From: Chloroflexota bacterium
GTDB taxonomy: Bacteria; Chloroflexota; Anaerolineae; B4-G1
Assembly: GCA_012514315.1 (NCBI GenBank)
Contig: JAAZAN010000242.1
Location: forward strand, 1-45,995
DNA length: 45,995 nucleotides
Direction: 5' to 3'
The translations under genes and the position numbers were made by a program. Below, piece by piece: positions 42,847 to 45,995 of this stretch (position 1 is the stretch's first letter; each line of letters starts with the position of its first letter). The notes under the pieces are model-generated. The model saw only the letters and a program-made list of their open reading frames with translations. It was not told the origin of the DNA and searched no databases.

Positions 42847-43553
42847 TGGCAGCAGAACAACGTCCCAAGCCTGATGGCTTCGCGATTGAGACGAACGACG
42901 TGTGGCGGGTATACACTGTTGGCGACCAGGATGTTCAGGCCCTTCGAGGTGTGAGTCTGCAGATTGCCCCTGGAACATTTCACGCCGTAAAAGGACGTTC
43001 CGGTAGCGGCAAGACGACGTTGCTCAACTGTGTCGGTGGGCTGGATCGACCGACATCGGGTGTGGTCTCTGTCCTCGGTCATAGCCTTTCCGAAATGAAC
43101 GACGAGCAGCTCACGCGCTGGCGCCGTGAGCGAGTGGGATTCATATTCCAGTCCTTCGGTCTGTTACCAACCCTCTCGGCGTACGAGAATGTGGAGTTGA
43201 TGCTACGTATCGCCGGGGCGCCGAGGCAGTCGCGGCGTGAACGAACCATGTACTGCCTGGAGCTGGTAGGTCTCAAGCAATGGGCGCATCATCGCCCGTA
43301 TGAGATGTCGGGCGGACAACAACAGCGTGTCGGCATAGCGCGAGCGCTGGCCAATCAGCCGGAGCTGCTGTTGGCCGATGAGCCTACCGGTGAACTGGAT
43401 AGCACGACTGCGCGGGAGATCCTCGGAATATTCCGACGTGTCGTGGACGAGGAACATACCACGCTGATGATGGTCTCGCACGACATGTTGGTGGATGAGT
43501 ACGCCGATGCCGTGCTAGAACTCCGAGATGGTCAGATCGTCGCGCGGCACTAG
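42846..43553 (+). CDS. ABC transporter ATPase (LolD/MacB type)
   Basis: A 235-residue ATPase. Walker A is GRSGSGKTT, the Q-loop is FIFQSFGLLPTLSAYENVEL, the signature is MSGGQQQRVGIARALA, and Walker B is [12 protein letters not shown], with the switch His in MVSHD. ATG at 42846 overlaps the previous stop (TGATG) and has GAGGGG eight bases upstream. It has no extension, unlike its neighbour, so the FtsX permease may be driven by a heterodimer of the two. It is the last gene of the efflux operon. Confidence 0.92.
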   Translation: MAAEQRPKPDGFAIETNDVWRVYTVGDQDVQALRGVSLQIAPGTFHAVKGRSGSGKTTLLNCVGGLDRPTSGVVSVLGHSLSEMNDEQLTRWRRERVGFIFQSFGLLPTLSAYENVELMLRIAGAPRQSRRERTMYCLELVGLKQWAHHRPYEMSGGQQQRVGIARALANQPELLLADEPTGELDSTTAREILGIFRRVVDEEHTTLMMVSHDMLVDEYADAVLELRDGQIVARH

Positions 43554-43635
43554 GCGCTCTGCCTGACACGTTCGACTATTCCTGTATCCTGCAGGTTCTG
43601 AACGGCACTCTCTCCGACGCTACTCTCGACGCGGG

Positions 43636-43668
43636 GCCATCTTTCACACACGCGGTGTGGAAGATGGC
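43636..43668 (+). terminator. Stem-loop after the efflux operon
   Basis: GCCATCTTTCACAC (43636-43649) pairs with GTGTGGAAGATGGC (43655-43668) over 14 positions with one G-U pair and a five-base loop. The following bases (TCGTTCGC) are only weakly T-rich. It lies 83 bases past the last ATPase stop and before the mutase promoter, so it is a likely transcript end. Confidence 0.6.
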
Positions 43669-43690
43669 TCGTTCGCTATGGCTCGCCTGT

Positions 43691-43719
43691 TTCCTCGTTC
43701 TTGAGGCCTAGTCTATAAT
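43691..43719 (+). promoter_or_regulatory. Candidate promoter of the mutase gene
   Basis: TATAAT at 43714-43719 is a perfect -10 box; the best -35 at 17 bases is poor (TTCCTC, 43691-43696). The mutase start is 74 bases downstream. Confidence 0.45.
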
Positions 43720-43793
43720 CAGCGCCCAACTGAGCGTCGGCATCAGATGGTGGATGGAGATCGTGGTAAGTGGTTCGTGTCAGGAGGATGGAC

Positions 43794-45476
43794 ATGTCAG
43801 GTGCGGCGATAATGGACGAAGTTGAGCTCGCCAGACGTAGATGGATTGAAGATACGGTCGACCCGGTTATCAGTCGATACCCGGAGCGCTTGGACCAGTT
43901 CGAGACGATGTCCGGCATCTCTCTTGAGCGGGCCTACACGCCCGCTGATGTCGATTCGAACTTCGTTGACGATATTGGCTTCCCAGGCGAGTATCCGTTT
44001 GTGCGCGGCGTTCAGCCCACGATGTACCGCGGCCGTCTCTGGACAATGCGCCAGTACGCGGGATATGCCTCCGCGGAGGAATCCAACGCGCGCTATAAGT
44101 ATCTCCTGGCACAGGGACAGACTGGACTGTCGGTCGCCTTCGATCTGCCTACCCAGTTGGGGTATGATGCCGATGATCCGCTGGCCGAAGGTGAGGTGGG
44201 TAGAGTCGGGGTATCCATTAGCACCCTGGATGATATGCGCAGATTGTTCGATGGAATCCCGCTTGATCGGGTCAGCACGTCCATGACAATCAACGCGCCT
44301 GCCGCAATTCTGCTGGCGATGGTCGTTGCTGTCGCTAAGGAGCAGGGAGTGGCACTGAACGAGCTACGTGGCACGGTTCAGAACGATATTCTGAAAGAGT
44401 ACGTGGCTCGTGGTACCCATATCTTCGCCCCGAAACCTTCGATGCGACTCGTGACCGATCTGTTCCGCTACTGTGCCCGGGAAATCCCGCAATGGAACAC
44501 GATCAGTGTGAGTGGTTACCACATTCGTGAGGCGGGCGCCACGGCGATCCAGGAAGTGGCCTTCACGCTGGCCAACGGGTTCGCCTACGTTCAAGCAGCC
44601 GTCGATGCGGGTCTGGATGTAGACCACTTCGCGCCCAGGATGTCGTTCTTCTTCAGCGCTCACAATGATTTCCTGGAGGAAGTCGCTAAGTTCCGTGCCG
44701 CGCGGCGGCTATGGGCCAGGCTGATGCGGGAACGCTCTGGCGCGAAGGACCCGCGATCCTGGGCGTTGCGTTTCCACACACAGACAGCGGGCTCCACGCT
44801 CACGGCTCAGCAGCCGGAGATCAATGTCGTTCGGGTCACGCTGCAGGCATTGGCCGCCGTACTGGGTGGGACGCAGTCGCTGCACACGAACTCGCGGGAT
44901 GAAGCCCTGTGGCTACCCACCGAGGAGTCTGTTCAGATTGCGCTGCGAACTCAGCAGATCATCGCTCACGAATCGGGTGTGACGGGAACGGTCGACCCGC
45001 TGGGCGGCGCCTATGCTGTCGAGTATCTCACAGATGAGGTGGCGGCGCGCGCGCAGGCGTACATCGATGAAATCGATCGCCTGGGTGGAGCAGTGTCCGC
45101 GATCGAGCACGGCTATGTGCAGCAGGAGATCGCCGACGCGGCCTATCGGCGCCAACGAGCTGTGGAAGCGCGAGAACAACTTGTCGTCGGCGTTAACGCC
45201 TTTCGAGCCGATGGTGACGCCGCAGGCCTCAGACGATTGGTGGTCGACTCTGCGATTGAGCGTGATGCACGTGACCGGCTGGCTGCCCTCAGGGCCCAGC
45301 GCGACGGCCAGCGAGTCTCCACGGCCTTGACCCGGCTCGAACAGGCAGCGCGCTCGGCCGACCAGCCCCTGATGCCTCTCTTCATCGCGGCAGTAGAGGC
45401 AGGCGGAACGCTGGGTGAGATCTGTGGAGTTCTACGTCAGGTTTGGGGCGAGTATCGTCCCTACGTCGGTGTCTAG
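43794..45476 (+). CDS. Methylmalonyl-CoA mutase large subunit (no B12-binding domain)
   Basis: A 560-residue acyl-CoA mutase catalytic subunit. The start at 43794 has AGGAGG six bases upstream. Counting along conserved blocks, residues matching Y89, Q197, R207, Y243 and H244 of the Propionibacterium enzyme are all present: Y88 in WTMRQYAG, Q196 in [11 protein letters not shown]206 in KEYVARG, Y242/H243 in SGYHIREAG. The Tyr and Arg are the pair associated with methylmalonyl-CoA; isobutyryl-CoA and hydroxyisobutyryl-CoA mutases have Phe or Ile and Gln. The cobalamin domain must come from a separate small subunit, not seen here. It interconverts methylmalonyl-CoA and succinyl-CoA. Confidence 0.93.
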   Translation: MSGAAIMDEVELARRRWIEDTVDPVISRYPERLDQFETMSGISLERAYTPADVDSNFVDDIGFPGEYPFVRGVQPTMYRGRLWTMRQYAGYASAEESNARYKYLLAQGQTGLSVAFDLPTQLGYDADDPLAEGEVGRVGVSISTLDDMRRLFDGIPLDRVSTSMTINAPAAILLAMVVAVAKEQGVALNELRGTVQNDILKEYVARGTHIFAPKPSMRLVTDLFRYCAREIPQWNTISVSGYHIREAGATAIQEVAFTLANGFAYVQAAVDAGLDVDHFAPRMSFFFSAHNDFLEEVAKFRAARRLWARLMRERSGAKDPRSWALRFHTQTAGSTLTAQQPEINVVRVTLQALAAVLGGTQSLHTNSRDEALWLPTEESVQIALRTQQIIAHESGVTGTVDPLGGAYAVEYLTDEVAARAQAYIDEIDRLGGAVSAIEHGYVQQEIADAAYRRQRAVEAREQLVVGVNAFRADGDAAGLRRLVVDSAIERDARDRLAALRAQRDGQRVSTALTRLEQAARSADQPLMPLFIAAVEAGGTLGEICGVLRQVWGEYRPYVGV

Positions 45477-45641
45477 CGGCGGCGGAAATCTTCCACGAGG
45501 CCGAGCATCTGGCAACTATTGGTGGTTTCCGACCACATCCTGTATGACTGTGCGAGGACAGACCGTGTTATTGGAAGAAATGTCGACTTCAGTGGCTCGG
45601 TGTAGCAGCACTGTGGAAGTTTTTCTGAGGAGAAGAGGATA

Positions 45642-45995
45642 ATGCAGGAAGAAATGCCCTTCGTGATATTCGCCGATCCTTTGCGGGACTTCTGTGTTCG
45701 CGCCCTTCGGGCCAGAGATGTATCTGAAGTGGACGCGCAGCTGACTGCCGATGTGCTTGTGACAGCCGATCTTCGAGGTGTCGATAGCCACGGCGTCGCG
45801 CGTCTGCGGCGCTATGTCAGGGGACTGGCCGATGGAACAATGCTGGCGCGGGCCGGGGAGGAAGTGCTGATGGACTGTCCCGCCACCGCGCTCATCGATG
45901 CGGGCGGTGGCCTGGGACAGCCGGTCTCCTATCGGGCGATGGAAATGGCGATCGATAAGGCGCGCAACGTTGGGGCGGGTTTCGTCGCAGTGCGC
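45642..45995 (+). CDS. Ldh2-family malate/L-lactate dehydrogenase, N-terminal part
   Basis: The first 118 residues of an NAD(P)-dependent 2-hydroxyacid dehydrogenase of the Ldh2/MDH2 (YlbC/sulfolactate) family, cut by the window edge. The signature TADLRGVDSHGVARLRRYV (residues 41-59, with H50) and LIDAGGGLGQPVSYRAMEMAI are characteristic. GAGGAGAAGAGG precedes the ATG at 45642. Substrates in this family include malate, lactate, sulfolactate and ureidoglycolate, which cannot be separated here. Confidence 0.88.
   Translation, partial: MQEEMPFVIFADPLRDFCVRALRARDVSEVDAQLTADVLVTADLRGVDSHGVARLRRYVRGLADGTMLARAGEEVLMDCPATALIDAGGGLGQPVSYRAMEMAIDKARNVGAGFVAVR

Noticed and set aside
1-45995. CRISPR arrays, tRNA or rRNA genes, transposases, phage genes
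   Set aside because: No regularly spaced repeats, cloverleaf-like sequences or mobile-element proteins were recognised on either strand. The transposase-type HTH in the HD-CHAD protein is a domain of that protein, not an insertion sequence.

Overview
The window looks like a chromosomal segment of a high-GC, free-living bacterium, most likely a Chloroflexota member (Anaerolineae-like). This is an inference. It rests on the Ala/Pro/Thr-rich linker behind the lipobox of a Tat-type solute-binding lipoprotein, the protein architectures (HTH-HD-CHAD, HTH/receiver hybrids, a short B12-domain-free methylmalonyl-CoA mutase subunit), mixed ATG/GTG/TTG starts with strong AGGAGG ribosome sites, and sigma70-type promoters. 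No rRNA, tRNA, CRISPR array, prophage or intact insertion sequence was found.

Layout. (1) 185-15492, all minus strand: a catabolic/transport island read from right to left. It holds a phosphotriesterase-like hydrolase, a beta-propeller glycosidase-like protein, two carbohydrate ABC permeases, a Tat lipoprotein solute-binding protein, an unknown beta-rich protein, a DUF3830 protein, a second phosphotriesterase-like hydrolase, a DegT/StrS aminotransferase, a NodB-like deacetylase, a Gfo/Idh/MocA oxidoreductase, a second DegT/StrS aminotransferase and two amidohydrolase-fold proteins. One of the last two has lost most metal ligands. No transporter ATPase is present. (2) 15603-19066: a convergent signalling pair, an HTH/degenerate-kinase/receiver protein and a membrane hybrid histidine kinase. 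(3) 19067-19653: mostly non-coding, with a strong hairpin and the C-terminal remnant of a hexapeptide acyltransferase. (4) 24035-19654, minus: a promoter followed by two thymidylate-kinase-like proteins (one with an altered Walker A lysine), a CYTH protein and an HTH-HD-CHAD fusion. This looks like an uncharacterised polyphosphate or triphosphate operon. (5) 28634-24073, minus: molybdenum cofactor genes moaA-moaC-moaD-moaE-moeA plus a DMT-family exporter. (6) 30338-28907, minus: ridA behind a perfect consensus promoter, then a PPK2-family polyphosphate kinase.

The right third is plus strand: a small membrane protein overlapping a GT-C glycosyltransferase (30627-32512); gyrA with its promoter, coupled to an AlbA_2/Schlafen-type regulator and two small overlapping genes (32584-37197); a MacA/MacB-like efflux operon of lipoprotein adaptor, FtsX permease and two ATPases (37471-43553), one ATPase with an AbrB-like tail; a methylmalonyl-CoA mutase large subunit (43794-45476); and the start of an Ldh2-family malate/lactate dehydrogenase, cut by the window edge.

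Most noteworthy are the TMK-like/CYTH/HD-CHAD operon, with a PPK2 gene some 5 kb away, and the sugar-catabolism island in which three enzyme families each occur twice.
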